From positions 248,001-312,000 of the forward strand of contig JADJAL010000002.1 in the NCBI GenBank assembly GCA_016704305.1: DNA of 64,000 bases. Reading direction: 5' to 3'. Made by a program: the position numbers and the translations under genes. Source of the stretch: Haliea sp. (lineage in GTDB: Bacteria > Pseudomonadota > Gammaproteobacteria > Pseudomonadales > Halieaceae). Of this stretch, positions 25,874-36,052 are shown piece by piece; position 1 is the stretch's first letter, and every line of letters starts with the position of its first letter. Below the pieces are notes generated by a model. That model saw only the letters and a program-made list of their open reading frames with translations. It did not search any database and was not told where the DNA came from.

Positions 25874-27791
25874 CTACGGCGTGTACCAGATCGATGAGGT
25901 CCATGCGCGCTCCTGGTGTGTCATCGGCACTTCCGGCGGCATCTTGATGGCGAACCGCAACGCGTCGTAGGCAGTCCAGCGCGGGGTGGGGATTTCAATG
26001 GCGCGGGCATAATAGAACGCGCGCTCCGCCGGATCGAAATCCGGATCAGTCCACACAGCGGCAAGCCCGTCGGCGCCGATATCGTTGGTCCAGCTCGCCG
26101 TGGCGACGTCGACGGTATTGCCGACCGGCGGCAGCGCGCCGTTTGCATCCAGCGTGCGTGATTGCGGGTCGCTCCAGGTCACGTTGTAAATCTTCTCGTG
26201 CGCAGTGTTGTCCTTGTCGGTCCAGCCCTTCACGATCTGGATGCGGTCGAGATTGCCGCTCAGCGGGTCTTTCATCGCCGCCACCAGGAAGCTTGGCGCT
26301 TTCGCATCCTCAGTAGCCTTCGTCAGAGTGCCGCCCATGGGCACGCCCCTGGCATATCCCACTGCGGCCAGATCATTCGCCGCCGCATCCTCAGAGGTAA
26401 AATCCCAGCCGCCGAACAGGCGCACCGTCATGCGCGTGCCGGAGGTGGCGTACACTTCCTTGCGCATCATCGCGTCCCACAGCGCCTCGCGCGTGTTCTC
26501 GGTGGCCCACACCGCCGCGTAGCCGGCCGCGGTGTACTGGTAGGTGTAGCGCGTTTTGCCGAAGCCCTGTTTGGACACATGGTCCCAGCGGTTTTTGCTT
26601 GGCTCCTGGTTCACATGCTTGCCGAAGAAATTGTTTTCCTCGATCGAGCTGAGGGAGTTATGCACGTCGGTGCCGCCGATGAAGCCGAAGTTGAACGGAT
26701 TCACGCCGAGCGTCTTCTCGTACTTCAGGCCCTGCAGCAAACCGCTGCGCAGGTAATTGGTCGGCATCATCTCGCGGCTCAGCGGTTTATCTTCCAGCGT
26801 GAGGTTGCCATATTCCCAGCCGGCGATGCCAAAATCAGCAAACTCGTCGTTCGGCGAAATCAGCGGATGTGTCTCGCTGTTGCCCTTGGTCTGCATCATC
26901 TCCTGCAGCACCTCGAAGCGCGCGCGGCGCTCGGCGTAGTCCTTCGTCAGCGGCTTGCCGGCGAAGTCGACCAGTTCGAACATGCGGCCGTTGGACAGGT
27001 TCGCATTGTGTGGAATCGCCAGCATCCTGCCGCCGGTCTTCTCCTCGTACTTGGCCATCCACTCCCACAGCTTCTCCGGGTCCTCGCTCTGCCACGCAGA
27101 GAACGGCATGACCTGGCTGGCCTTGTCCTTGTTGTCGCGAAACAGGATGTTGCGATGCAGGTTGTTGCCGCCGGGCACGGAGGTCCATTCGTAGCCGATC
27201 ATCGCGGTGAAGCGACCCGGATCGTTGAATTTCTCTGCGGTGTCCAGGTACTCCTGCCACACGGTTTTCATGATCGGCCCGACCACTTTCGGATCCTTTA
27301 TCGGCGCTGGAAGCTTATTGTTGGCCTGTGCCGAGATCAACTCGTTCATCGTGTCCCCTGCCTCCTTGCCGCCCGCCTTCATCGCTGCGCCCGAACGCAT
27401 CAGCGTGGGGTCCGAGGCAAACGCTGCATTACCGTTATACACCTGGTACATCAGCCCGAGGCCCTCGGCATGATCGGTGAAAACGAGAAAGTCCATCGGG
27501 CGCGACAGGCGCACCGGGACGCCGGTGGAAGACACCACCTCTTCGCCTAGCGCAAAGCGGTACGCCTGCTCCGGCGTCAGGCGGTCGCCCGCCATGAAGG
27601 CACCGCCTGAATTCGACGTGTGGTGATGGGTGTCGCCGAAGAACACGTGGGTGGGTTGCGCGGTATTCGGATACACGGGTTGCGGAGTCGCCGGGCCCTT
27701 GCCGTCCGCAGAGTGCGCAGCTTGCGCATTGCCCTATAGCGACTGGAGAGCCAGCGCGAGCGCTGGCACTACCCAGTGCGCTCAACTTCAT
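25874..27791 (-). pseudogene. DUF3604 family exported protein with damaged N-terminus
   Basis: From about 27676 the frame is open for 600 residues and shows DUF3604 landmarks: FFGDTHHHTSNSG, YRFALGEEV, PMDFLVFTDHAEGLG, MIGYEWTS, GGTDVHNSLSS, ATSGTRM and the terminal MTHQERAWTSSIWYTP. The His-rich start resembles PHP-type metal sites. The enzymatic role is unknown. Upstream, the signal peptide can be read from ATG 27791 only by shifting frame once and passing a TAG near 27734 (MKLSAL, then LALALQSL-stop-GNAQAA), so the export signal is broken or mis-sequenced. Its 3' end is duplicated at 38.4-38.6 kb. Confidence 0.75.
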
Positions 27792-28018
27792 GGTGCTGGA
27801 ACTAAATGCTGATGGTTTCATCACATACTCCGAAAGTATATTGTGCGATATCCGGATGCAGCTGGCTGCATGTCAGCGATGGGCTGTCGTGCCGCGGGAC
27901 GCATCGATCACGCTAGTTTTTGTTCCTGAAGCGGATCTACCAGTCTGTCACCGAGGATGAGGCGCTGCTGGTGCTGGACCAGTCTGCTGAACGATGAGAT
28001 GAAACGTGCCGGACGATC

Positions 28019-28294
28019 AGTCGCTCCTGCCGCAGTCACTGGCACCACCTGAACGCCCTGTTCGAGTACCCGGCCGAAGTCCGCAGGGTCATCGCCATCG
28101 AGTCCCTGAACAGCGTGATCCGCAAAGCCGTAAACAAACGCAAGCTGTTTCCGACGGATGACTCGGCGATGAAGGTGGTGTATCTGTCAATCCGGGAGGC
28201 GTCAAAGACACGGACCATGACGATCCGGAATTGGAGGGCAGCACTCAAGCGGCTTATGATCAACTTCGAAGACCGGCTGATCAACTATGTTTAA
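28019..28294 (+). mobile_element. IS256-family transposase, C-terminal remnant
   Basis: The reading frame ending at TAA 28294 encodes HLNALFEYPAEVRRVI, IESLNSVIRKAVNKRKLF, PTDDSAMKVVYLSI and NWRAALKRLMINFEDRL, unmistakable for the IS256 C-terminus. The usual YTTN segment before AIESLN is deleted and no N-terminus is found, so it is dead. Sequence just after the stop (GGTTACACAGAAATTTTTAC) resembles the terminal repeat of such elements. It marks the left side of the AT-rich block. Confidence 0.85.
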
Positions 28295-28539
28295 CTCAGA
28301 CGGTTACACAGAAATTTTTACAGGCTCGACCGATAACTGTGAGATCAGGTCGCGACTACTACATTTAAGACAGTTGAAGCGCCAGCCGGGAGCGTCCTTT
28401 TTTAATCTTCACGGATCATTGCAACACCCTGTGGTTTGTAGAGCGCTTACAGTGTAGAGACTCGACTATTGAATGAACTCACAACATACCATTTCTTGCT
28501 TTGGGTCTATGTTGTTCACCCGCCTAACCTAGCGTGGGC

Positions 28540-28956
28540 CTACCACTTGCTAACAAATGTTAACGAAGCGATTGCAGTTGGCGCTTCGAATGAGTTCTGC
28601 CATGCAACGGCATTGATCGTTTGAATGTGTTTCCCGCTTCGAACGACATTGGCTTTACTAAACATTTCATTATCACCGCGCGTAGGCCGGAGATAGACCG
28701 TATTGATGGACAACAGGGTGCATTCCTGACTATTTGAAGCCTTTATGGCAGCTAGCGTCCCGGTCAATTCAAGAACGCCGGATACTACTCCGCCGTGCCA
28801 GGCGCGCAATAGCGGGTTTCCCGTAAAAATGTCCCGCCACTGGGTCACGCACTCGATGTCTCCCTCTGCAGAGACTATCTTTGTCCCGTAATTGAGTGCA
28901 TAAGGCGATTGTTCAATAAACTGACCAAGTAGCTTGGTGTTCATAAACTGTACCAT
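28540..28956 (-). CDS. Hotdog-fold (PaaI-like) thioesterase
   Basis: The 138-residue protein has HGGVVSGVLELTGTLAA, the typical hotdog helix with its His-Gly-Gly turn, and NTVYLRPTRG strand sequence. PaaI-type enzymes hydrolyse acyl-CoA thioesters. It starts 1 base after the stop of the preceding hotdog domain (TGA-C-ATG), so the two are coupled and could form a heteromeric thioesterase. An alternative start lies at 28944 (MNTKLLG). Placing thioesterases directly after an efflux pump is unusual. Confidence 0.75.
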   Translation of the reverse strand: MVQFMNTKLLGQFIEQSPYALNYGTKIVSAEGDIECVTQWRDIFTGNPLLRAWHGGVVSGVLELTGTLAAIKASNSQECTLLSINTVYLRPTRGDNEMFSKANVVRSGKHIQTINAVAWQNSFEAPTAIASLTFVSKW

Positions 28957-28957
28957 G

Positions 28958-29407
28958 TCAAAATGCTGAATTCAGAGCAGGTCCCGGGGTGCCAACTTTA
29001 AAAATTCCGATGGCATGACAGTACGTGATCAGTGTATCTAATGATAAGACCGCAGCGCGAACGTAGGCAAAATCTCCCGACTGTTGATAGCAGTGCGCCT
29101 CCACTGTCATGTCCTGTCCCGGTTCGGGTTGGTGGATGTGATCTATTCTCAGGTTTACAGTGGCTATAGCCGATGGCTCCGTAAGACTGAGCATGACGGC
29201 AAACCCACATGCACTATCTATTGCTGTTGCCAGCGCAGTTGTGTGAAGCGCTCCATTTTCGGTTGAGTTGGCGTGTTTTGGCCGGAACGGTAGAAGAAGC
29301 TTTACAACATTTCCGTTTATCTGTCGTAGCTCTAAACCCTGGTCATGATGCGCGCCAACTCGACTGGAAAACAGGTCGTATAACTGTTGCATATGATTTG
29401 GAATCAT
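28958..29407 (-). CDS. Hotdog-fold thioesterase domain, in frame with the RND permease
   Basis: About 149 residues beginning MIPNHMQQLYDLFSS resemble a PaaI-like hotdog protein (ALHTTALATAIDSACGFAVMLSL, then VNLRIDHIHQPEPGQ). The frame is continuous with the end of the RND permease, so as sequenced the product is a fusion. However, an AAGGAAT ribosome-like site and an out-of-frame TAA (29413-29415) precede the ATG at 29407, which is exactly what two separate genes would look like after a one-base error in the RND tail. It is paired with a second hotdog gene downstream. Confidence 0.65.
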   Translation of the reverse strand: MIPNHMQQLYDLFSSRVGAHHDQGLELRQINGNVVKLLLPFRPKHANSTENGALHTTALATAIDSACGFAVMLSLTEPSAIATVNLRIDHIHQPEPGQDMTVEAHCYQQSGDFAYVRAAVLSLDTLITYCHAIGIFKVGTPGPALNSAF

Positions 29408-32400
29408 TTCACTTATTCCTTCCAAGCTGAAATGAGTACGCAAGCGATTAAGCCCTGCTTTAGCGTCCGCAGTTAGCGTATACACTACGGGTACCACAAA
29501 AAGAGTGAGTAGGGTCGAAGAACCTAACCCCCCGATAACAATAATGCCGGTAGATGAGCGCAATTCCGCTCCGTCGCTTGTTGCCAGCGCCGTTGGAATC
29601 ATGCCAAAGATGGTGGAGAACGCTGTCATAAGAACGGGTCGCAGCCGCAACTGTGCCGATTCAATCATTGCTTCCTTTGCCGTCAGGCCTCGTGACATCG
29701 ACTGGTTAGCCTGATCTACCAGCAGAATGCCGTTTTTCATGACCAGACCCATTAAAGCCACCATGGCGATTTGTGTTGTTGCGGAGAGCTCGGAGTTGGT
29801 CAGGGCTAAGAGGGTAAATGCACCTACGAATGACAATGGTGCGGTGAGCATTATGGCAATAGGGTGTACGAAGCTCTCAAACTGACTTGCGAGAATCATA
29901 TATAAAATGAGCAGAGCCAGCATGAAGGCGAACAATAATGAGCTGGCGATCTCCCTGACCTGTTCAGAAGCGCCGAGGTACGTTGTATGATAAGCCGGCT
30001 CGAGATCTATATTCGCTAAAATCTTGTCCATTTCTTCTAGTAGCTCACCTGTAGCGATACCGGCCGGTGCATTGCCTGACACAGAAATCTTTCTGGCACG
30101 ATTATACCTATCGATCTGCACCGGCCCATCCGTGATAGAAACATCAGCGATACTTCCGAAAGTCGACTAGGCTGCCGTCCGAGGATCGAAATTGAATCAG
30201 GTCAAAGGTGCCAATATGATCTCGATACTCCTTGTCGTATCTGAGTCTTATGTCGTATCGATCACCGTGTTCTTCATAGCTCGCAACATCCTTGCCGCCC
30301 ATTGTTGCGCTGATGGCACTTGCGATACTGTGCACGGGTATGCCAAGTGTGGCCGCACGGTCACGGTCTATACTCACTTGAATCTCGGGCTTGCCAGATT
30401 CGTAACTGGATTTGATATCACGAAACTTACCTGATTCTTGCATCGCTTGAGTTATGCGTTCGGCATAGAGTTGGAGCTTGTCGAGATCAGGCCCACTAAG
30501 CGCCATATCGATGTCGCTGCCAAAGAAGCCACCGCCGGATATCCAAGGCACCTGAGTCATCGTGACGTGCTTGGCCTGGGGCACCGCTCTGGTTAAGCCG
30601 ATACGAACTTCATCCATGATCACATTTTGATGAATGTTGCGTTCTTTTTTGGGTGTCAAGCCAACATAAAACCCAATCTCATTGGTTCTTACCTGTGCGC
30701 CTGAACCGATTACGACAAGTACAAGCTGAACATGCTCGAATTCTTTGATCGTCGCACTTAACTCAGAGGCCAGGCGCTTTGACTCTGCTACTCCGGTTCC
30801 TAGCGGAAGTTCAACAGTAGCAAGAAACTCGCTTCTGTCAGTTTTGGCTGTGAATGACAGTGGCACTTTCCCTGCATAATAGACGCCAGTAGCAACAGCC
30901 ATCGCAGCCACAATAAGCACTAGCCACCTTGCAGATAGTGCAGCTTGGACTGCGGCGGCATATCTAGTTTCCAGGTTGGAGTGCGCGGTTTCAACAACGT
31001 GAAATACTGCGCTTTTATTGATATTCCGTTTGAGCAGTCTGGAGCAGAGCATGGGCGTCAATGTCAGGGAAACTATCAAAGAAATCCCGACTGCTACCGC
31101 TACGGTAACGCCATATTGGTACATAAATACCCCAATAAGGCCTTCAGTGAAAGAAATAGGCAGGAAAACGGCCATCACTGCAAATGTGGAGGCAACGACT
31201 GCCGAAGCGACCTTTCTTGTACCGTTCGAAGCAGCCGCGGCGGGTTCTTGCCCTTCTTCAATTTCTTTATATATGGATTCCAGAACTACCAGGGCGTCAT
31301 CTACCAGAAGGCCAACGCACAAGGAAATCGCAATAAGCGACATCATGTTTAGTGAGAAATCCAGTACGTAAAGCGCAAAGAAGGTGGGAATAAGCGCGGT
31401 AGGAATGGCCGTAGCGACGATAATAGTCGCGCGCACATTCAGAAGGAAAATCAGCGTAACCACAACAACGAGCACAATGCCCAGTATGATATCGAATGAA
31501 ACGTCTTGAACGGTGGATTCGATGAACCTTGAATTATCCCTGACGGGCGTTAAGGAAATGTCGGAAGGTAGTTCAGTCTGTATTTTTTCGAGCTCTTTAC
31601 TGACGGCGCGAGCCACATTGACAGTGTTTGCACCGCTTTGCTTTCGTATCTCAAGACTGATGCCAGTTATTCCATTCAGTTCGGCGTAACTTCGCTCATC
31701 TTCAAGCCCGTCTTCTACTCTCGCCACATCCCTCAGTCGGACTAATGATAGATCGGAGCGAGAAATTGTAATGTTTTTCAACTCTTCGAAGCTCGTAACC
31801 TCTCCAAGTGTCTTAACCGTAAACTCAGAGCTCCCGCCTTGGTATTCAAGTCGTCCACCCGCGATGTCCACATGCTCTCGTCTTATGGCGGAGGATATGT
31901 CGTCGACACTAATACCATAGCCACGCATCCGACTAGCATTAAGCCAAACTCGGACTTCTCTTTCACGACCTCCGACAAGTTGAACGCTGCCGACACCGGG
32001 GACTCGCTGGAGCCTTTCCTTTACAGTATTTTTAGCAACTTTTGTTAACTCGCCTGGTGGGAGAGGGCCAGAAAGAATGATAGACACTATCGGCTCGGAG
32101 TCTGGGTCGAGAATCGTAACCAGTGGTTGCTTCGTTCCCTCTGGTAAAAACGGCAGAGCCCTGGCGGCCTTGTCTCGAACCTCCTGCGATTTTAGATTCA
32201 CGTCTTCTTCCAGTTCGAACTCCAGGATTATCTGCGAATACCCGTCTGCGCTCGCTGAGCGAAGGCTGTCAAGTCCCCTATGGCAAAGAGTTCTTCTTCC
32301 AAACGATCTGTCACTTCTGTTTCTATCGTGGCTGGAGATGCTCCATCCAGAGTGGTTTCAACAGTGACAATAGGAATGTCAACATGGGGGAACAAGCTCA

Positions 32401-32500
32401 TGTTGATACGCGGTAGCGATATGGCGCCAAGCAATACTAATGCTCCGACGAACATTATGGTCATTACGGGACGGCGAATGGCGAGATCAGCTATCCACAT
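29408..32500 (-). pseudogene. RND-family efflux permease, two frameshifts
   Basis: This is an inner-membrane proton-driven pump of normal length (about 1,025 codons) if joined. The N-terminus MWIADLAIRRPVMTIMFVGALVLLG and PATIETEVTDRLEEEL are in the first frame. A shift at a GGGG run near 32270 leads to YSQIILEF and the central parts (GLLVDDALVVLESIY, and AVFLPISFTEGLIG). A second shift near 30155 (one extra A) precedes the last third (NGILLVDQANQS, RLRPVLMTAFSTIFGMIP). The start overlaps the adaptor stop by one base. Regulation is likely by the divergent MarR. Without resequencing it is unclear whether the gene is dead. Confidence 0.8.
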
Positions 32501-33624
32501 TAGGGTGGCGTATCGACCGTGACAGGGTAGCCCGGTTCCAGAGTGTGACGTTGCTTGTCTGCAATAATATTTGCACCGGGATCAAGTTCAGAAAGTAGTT
32601 CCAACCTTCCATCACTCAACTCTTTTACCGTCAAATCAACACGTTTGGCTTTTCTGTCCTCCATTACCAATATATGCGTATCCTGCCCAATGCCGATTAT
32701 TGATTCTGGTGGAAGAATCTGAGCGTAGTGGGGTTCTGGATAAAGTTCGACTTCTACAAACAGCCCCGGCTTAATTAGATAGTCGGGATTGGCGATACCA
32801 ATACGTACTTCTATAGTGCGCGTTTTCAAGTCGTGAGAATCGTTTATCAGAACCACGCTTGACTCTAACGTTTGATCGAGGCTAGGAATATGAACAACGC
32901 CACGCATGCCAGGACTAATTGATGCGAGATGAATTTCCGGTACGAAAAGCACTACTACAACGATGTCGATCTTTTGTATTTGAAGCACTGGACTTTCTGA
33001 ACGCATTACCGAAGGCACAAAGGAGCCTTCATCAACAAAACGCTTCGTGATTACACCGCGAAACGGAGCCTTTACAAACGAGTCATCCAAATCCTGTTGA
33101 GCGGCTGAGAGATTGGTCTCAGCGACCCCCAGCTGGGACATAGACACTGAAACACGAGTCCGTCGGTCGTCCAGCTGCTCCTGGGAAAATGCCTCCCTTT
33201 TACTTAACTTGATTGCGTTGTCTAAATCTCGCTGAGAATCCTCAAGTTCGGCTTGGGCTAGATCTCGCGCATGAGTTAGACGCGCTACAGAGAGTTCGAA
33301 CTCCCGTTGTCGCAGGCGAAGTAGGGGATCGCCCTGTTCGACACGATCACCAACTTTTACAAAGATCTCTTCGATCAGCCCGCCAACAAGAGGCACGATA
33401 CTCGTTGTCTTGTGCGCAACCACTGTACCTGTCGAATATATGGGTTCGCTGATCTGAGTCTGTTCCAATTTCCCGATCTGGACTTGAGGTGGGGAGCTGC
33501 CGTGGTTTGACTCTGGGCTGTCTGTTGGAATCGTGGTTGAATGGTCACAGGCTGTGAGCATTATCGAGAGATAGGCAGCTAGTAGGATTGTATGGAGCTG
33601 TACGCGTGTGAACATGTCTTCCAT
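32500..33624 (-). CDS. RND efflux periplasmic adaptor (HlyD-like lipoprotein)
   Basis: This is a membrane-fusion protein of about 374 residues. The start at 33624 precedes a signal (LLAAYLSIMLTAC) whose Cys is a likely lipidation site; the frame is open further upstream but runs through the promoter. It shows the biotinyl-lipoyl half-motifs VPLVGGLIEEIFVKVGDRVEQGDPLLRL and PFRGVITKRFVDEGSFV, a coiled-coil hairpin between them, and a C-terminal beta-barrel. It links the RND permease to an outer-membrane channel. No TolC-type gene is present here. It is divergent from marR across a perfect dyad operator. Confidence 0.88.
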   Translation of the reverse strand: MEDMFTRVQLHTILLAAYLSIMLTACDHSTTIPTDSPESNHGSSPPQVQIGKLEQTQISEPIYSTGTVVAHKTTSIVPLVGGLIEEIFVKVGDRVEQGDPLLRLRQREFELSVARLTHARDLAQAELEDSQRDLDNAIKLSKREAFSQEQLDDRRTRVSVSMSQLGVAETNLSAAQQDLDDSFVKAPFRGVITKRFVDEGSFVPSVMRSESPVLQIQKIDIVVVVLFVPEIHLASISPGMRGVVHIPSLDQTLESSVVLINDSHDLKTRTIEVRIGIANPDYLIKPGLFVEVELYPEPHYAQILPPESIIGIGQDTHILVMEDRKAKRVDLTVKELSDGRLELLSELDPGANIIADKQRHTLEPGYPVTVDTPP

Positions 33625-33669
33625 AAAGCGCTTAAGCAGTTGACTAGCTTCTACATATAATTTAATTAT

Positions 33670-33683
33670 GTAACTGTAGTTAC
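33670..33683. promoter_or_regulatory. Perfect dyad GTAACT-GT-AGTTAC, likely MarR operator
   Basis: The palindrome has 6-base arms with a 2-base centre in the AT-rich gap between the divergent adaptor and marR genes, 2 bases before the first possible marR start. MarR-family repressors typically bind such dyads over their own promoter. Confidence 0.7.
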
Positions 33684-33708
33684 TATGACTAGGATAATCA
33701 ATATTACA

Positions 33709-34164
33709 ATGAAAAGTCAACACACTCAGGGAAAGCAGTTTGCGCAACATCACGTGAGCACTCTGGCGCACGAGATTAGTTTACTGGTAGCCAAGATATT
33801 TAACCGTCAGGTCCGAGAATTTGATCTAACTCGTAGTCAGTGGCAGGTTCTCTATTTGCTATATACAGAGGGGCAACTAACGCAGACACAGATAGCCGAA
33901 AGGCTGATGATGGCGAAACCTCCGTTGGGCAAGATTATTGATCGTCTGCAGGACGGGAGCTGGGTTGAACGCATGCCAGACGAGACCGATAAACGCGTGA
34001 AGCGCGTTGTACTCACAGATAAGATCCGACCTTTGCTGCGTAAGTTGGAGAACGTTGTTGAACAGATTGAGGACATTGCTTTGGAGGGCATCCCGACCAA
34101 AGAGCGCGATAAGTTGGCTGAGCAGTTGCGACTTGTGCGCTCCAATTTACGTCGAGCTGTATAG
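33709..34164 (+). CDS. MarR-family transcriptional regulator
   Basis: The protein has about 151 residues. The winged-helix core is visible: LTRSQWQVLYLLYTEGQLTQTQIAERLMMAKPPLGKIIDRLQDGSWVERMPDETDKRVKRVVLT is the classic MarR helix-turn-helix plus wing, with the conserved D-x-R-x-x-x-V pattern (here DKRVKRVVLT). I choose the ATG at 33709; one at 33685 abuts the operator. It probably represses the divergent RND adaptor-permease-thioesterase operon and itself, and is released by the pump's substrate. Confidence 0.88.
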   Translation: MKSQHTQGKQFAQHHVSTLAHEISLLVAKIFNRQVREFDLTRSQWQVLYLLYTEGQLTQTQIAERLMMAKPPLGKIIDRLQDGSWVERMPDETDKRVKRVVLTDKIRPLLRKLENVVEQIEDIALEGIPTKERDKLAEQLRLVRSNLRRAV

Positions 34165-34201
34165 AGGAGAGGGGCGCACCCGCTGCGGTTTGTGAATTAA
34201 C

Positions 34202-34363
34202 GGCATCATCAGACGGCAATTCGGATTCACCAAGATGCACTATCTTGGTCTGGACAAGCGTGCTCATCGCCTGTTAGTAGCTTGCGCCTTGAGCAACGTG
34301 GCCATGGCGAAGAAGGCGCTTTTGAGGCGATGCAGTTCGAGTTTGCAGGCAAGTTTTGCCTGA
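34202..34363 (+). mobile_element. IS5-type transposase C-terminal remnant
   Basis: Fifty-three codons ending at TGA 34363 encode IIRRQFGFTKMHYLGLDKRA and LLVACALSNVAMAKKALL, which match the last helices of IS5-type DDE transposases (typical pattern F-x-x-x-K-x-x-Y-x-G-L-x-K). The catalytic domain is missing, so it is a dead fragment. Confidence 0.65.
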
Positions 34364-34535
34364 AATAGGGAGATGGAGTGAATAGGCGTCGAAATACGGA
34401 AAAAACTTTCGATTTCCTCACGGAATCTGGAAAATGGTAGTGCGATTTAGACGATGGGAGGAATATTTTCATGCAGTTTTTGATATGCACCGATTAATCG
34501 GATGATCTCTAAGTGAGGAAGGCATCATTGTCGAA

Positions 34536-34822
34536 GTGGATCGTGATTTTGATATTTTGTTTGCTCCGCTCAACCCGGAGAGAACTATTCTCGGTGCGCT
34601 GTGTACTGGCGTTGGTAATTACGCGATTGAGCAAGCGGTGGCTTACGCCTGCGACGCCGCTTTGCAATGTGTTGGCGGCAATCGTTTTACCAAGGAGTAC
34701 GGTATATTCGATCTTTGCCGATTAACCCATTAGCCCGCTTGCTGCGAACCGCGCAATTAAATCGTGAAATTATTTTAAGTTATATTGGTGAGAAAGTGCT
34801 TGGAATGCCACGATCTTGCTAA
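34536..34822 (+). pseudogene. Acyl-CoA dehydrogenase remnant
   Basis: NPERTILGALCTGVGNYAIEQAVAYA matches the C-terminal helical domain of acyl-CoA dehydrogenases. It then jumps directly to AALQCVGGNRFTKEYGIFDL, skipping roughly 70 residues. A frameshift follows, and the final LLRTAQLNREIILSYIGEKVLGMPRSC reads in another frame to TAA 34822. The N-terminal FAD and acyl-CoA domains are absent. True gene decay is clear because of the internal deletion. Confidence 0.8.
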
Positions 34823-34860
34823 GCTGCAGGGCCACACACGATTCAAGTGAGGACGTGATA

Positions 34861-35684
34861 TGAAATACGGAATAATTCTGGGTTCACCCACGTTGGCGGA
34901 GTTACTACAAACCGCTAAACGCGCCCATGGATATTGATGAGCTGTCAGGCGGGCGCATGATTCTTGGCCTCGGCAGCGGCACCAAACGTATGAACGAGGA
35001 CTGGTATTCCATGTCTTTTGACGGTGCGCCGGCGCCGCGATTCGAAGATGCAATTGGTCTGATCAGGGCCGCATTCGCTGCCCAGCATGGGGCGGACTGC
35101 ACTACAGTGGGCCACATTACAGTGTAAAAATACCGCTGTACTCGCGACCCAACGCCGCTCGCGAACAAATACCCGTCTGCCTGGCCGCAGTGAACAAGGG
35201 CATGATCAGGGCAGCAGCACGTACCGGAGACGGCCTGATCGGGCACCCTGTATTTACCCGGGACTGGATTAAAAATACCGTCAACCCGGCACTACAGGGT
35301 AGCAAGTGCAAGCTTTACCCTTATGTCATGACGTCAATTGCCGACTCAACAGAGCAGGCTCGCGCAGAAGCCAAAGCCCAGATCGGTTTCTACTATACGA
35401 CACGCCTCTATCATTCGATCCTGGAACCCCTGGGCTGGGTCGGGCATGGCGAGAATTGTGCCAACGCCTTTCGCAAAGGTGACTTCAAGGGCGTGGCCGA
35501 CGCCGTAACCGATGAAATGGTCGATGCAATTGCCATCACGGGAACACCGGATGCTGTGCGCGACCAGTTAAAACAATGGGACGGCCTGGCAGACGAGGTC
35601 ATACTCTACCCTCCGAGTATTGGTATTGCACCCGGACGTGTGCAAGAAAACCTTGACGCCATGATTGATACCTTCGCCAGCTGA
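34861..35684 (+). pseudogene. LLM-class flavin-dependent oxidoreductase remnant
   Basis: The start MKYGIILGSPTLAELLQTAKRA breaks off and rejoins at DIDELSGGRMILGLGSGTKRMNEDWY, with about 70-90 residues missing. A frameshift at GGGG near 35093 shifts to HYSGPHYSVKIPLYSRP, then the intact C-terminal 164 residues (MIRAAARTGDGLIGHPVFTRDW). The family uses FMN or F420 for hydroxylation or dehydrogenation of diverse substrates. The internal deletion makes it a genuine pseudogene, lying right after the acyl-CoA dehydrogenase remnant. Confidence 0.8.
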
Positions 35685-35772
35685 ATGTAATCCCGCCGGG
35701 CTTCGACCTACTGGAAGCCGGCCCTGCCGTGATCGGATTGCGCCGGGTAACGATCGGGCCTGCTCTCGCCAT

Positions 35773-35967
35773 TTCTTGCTGCTGACACTTGTAGTCACCA
35801 TAGAAGATATGCACCAATTTTCGCAAGGCAGAACCCAGTGCGTACATTTTGGGATTGCCCGCTTTCAGCAATCGCTCGTATAGAGTCTGCACATCCAGTA
35901 GCGAATCAGTACAAGCCGGTCTCTTAAATATTAAAAAAGATAGGTTCGGCCAGCGTCCAGAGTTCAC
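35773..35967 (-). mobile_element. IS110-family transposase C-terminal remnant
   Basis: Sixty-five codons contain FKRPACTDSLLDVQTLYERLLKAGNPKMYALGSALRKLVHIFYG, similar to the conserved C-terminal part of IS110 transposases (F/Y-Y-x-R-L-x-x-x-G-K-x-x-x-x-A-x-x-A-x-M-R-K-L). The DEDD catalytic domain is missing. The fragment begins at one arm of a perfect inverted repeat. Confidence 0.6.
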
Positions 35968-36034
35968 ATCTGAAAGCAGAGATGTCTCATGAGAGACGTT
36001 ATTGCCCCAGTACAGCAGAACTCTGGACGCTGGC
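35949..36034. repeat. Perfect 17-base inverted repeat with 52-base loop
   Basis: Arms 35949-35965 (GCCAGCGTCCAGAGTTC) and 36018-36034 (its exact reverse complement) flank 52 bases. It sits between the IS110 remnant and the end of the tetR gene. It could be a small non-autonomous element, or a bidirectional terminator remnant, though no T-run is present. Confidence 0.75.
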
Positions 36035-36052
36035 GTTGAACCTGCATCCTGG

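Noticed and set aside
26162..27550. 462-codon open frame on the plus strand
   Set aside because: Lies exactly antisense to the DUF3604 coding frame, has His/Arg-rich composition and no domain; a GC-driven shadow.
28036..28284. 82-codon minus-strand frame
   Set aside because: Shadow of the IS256 transposase C-terminus on the plus strand.
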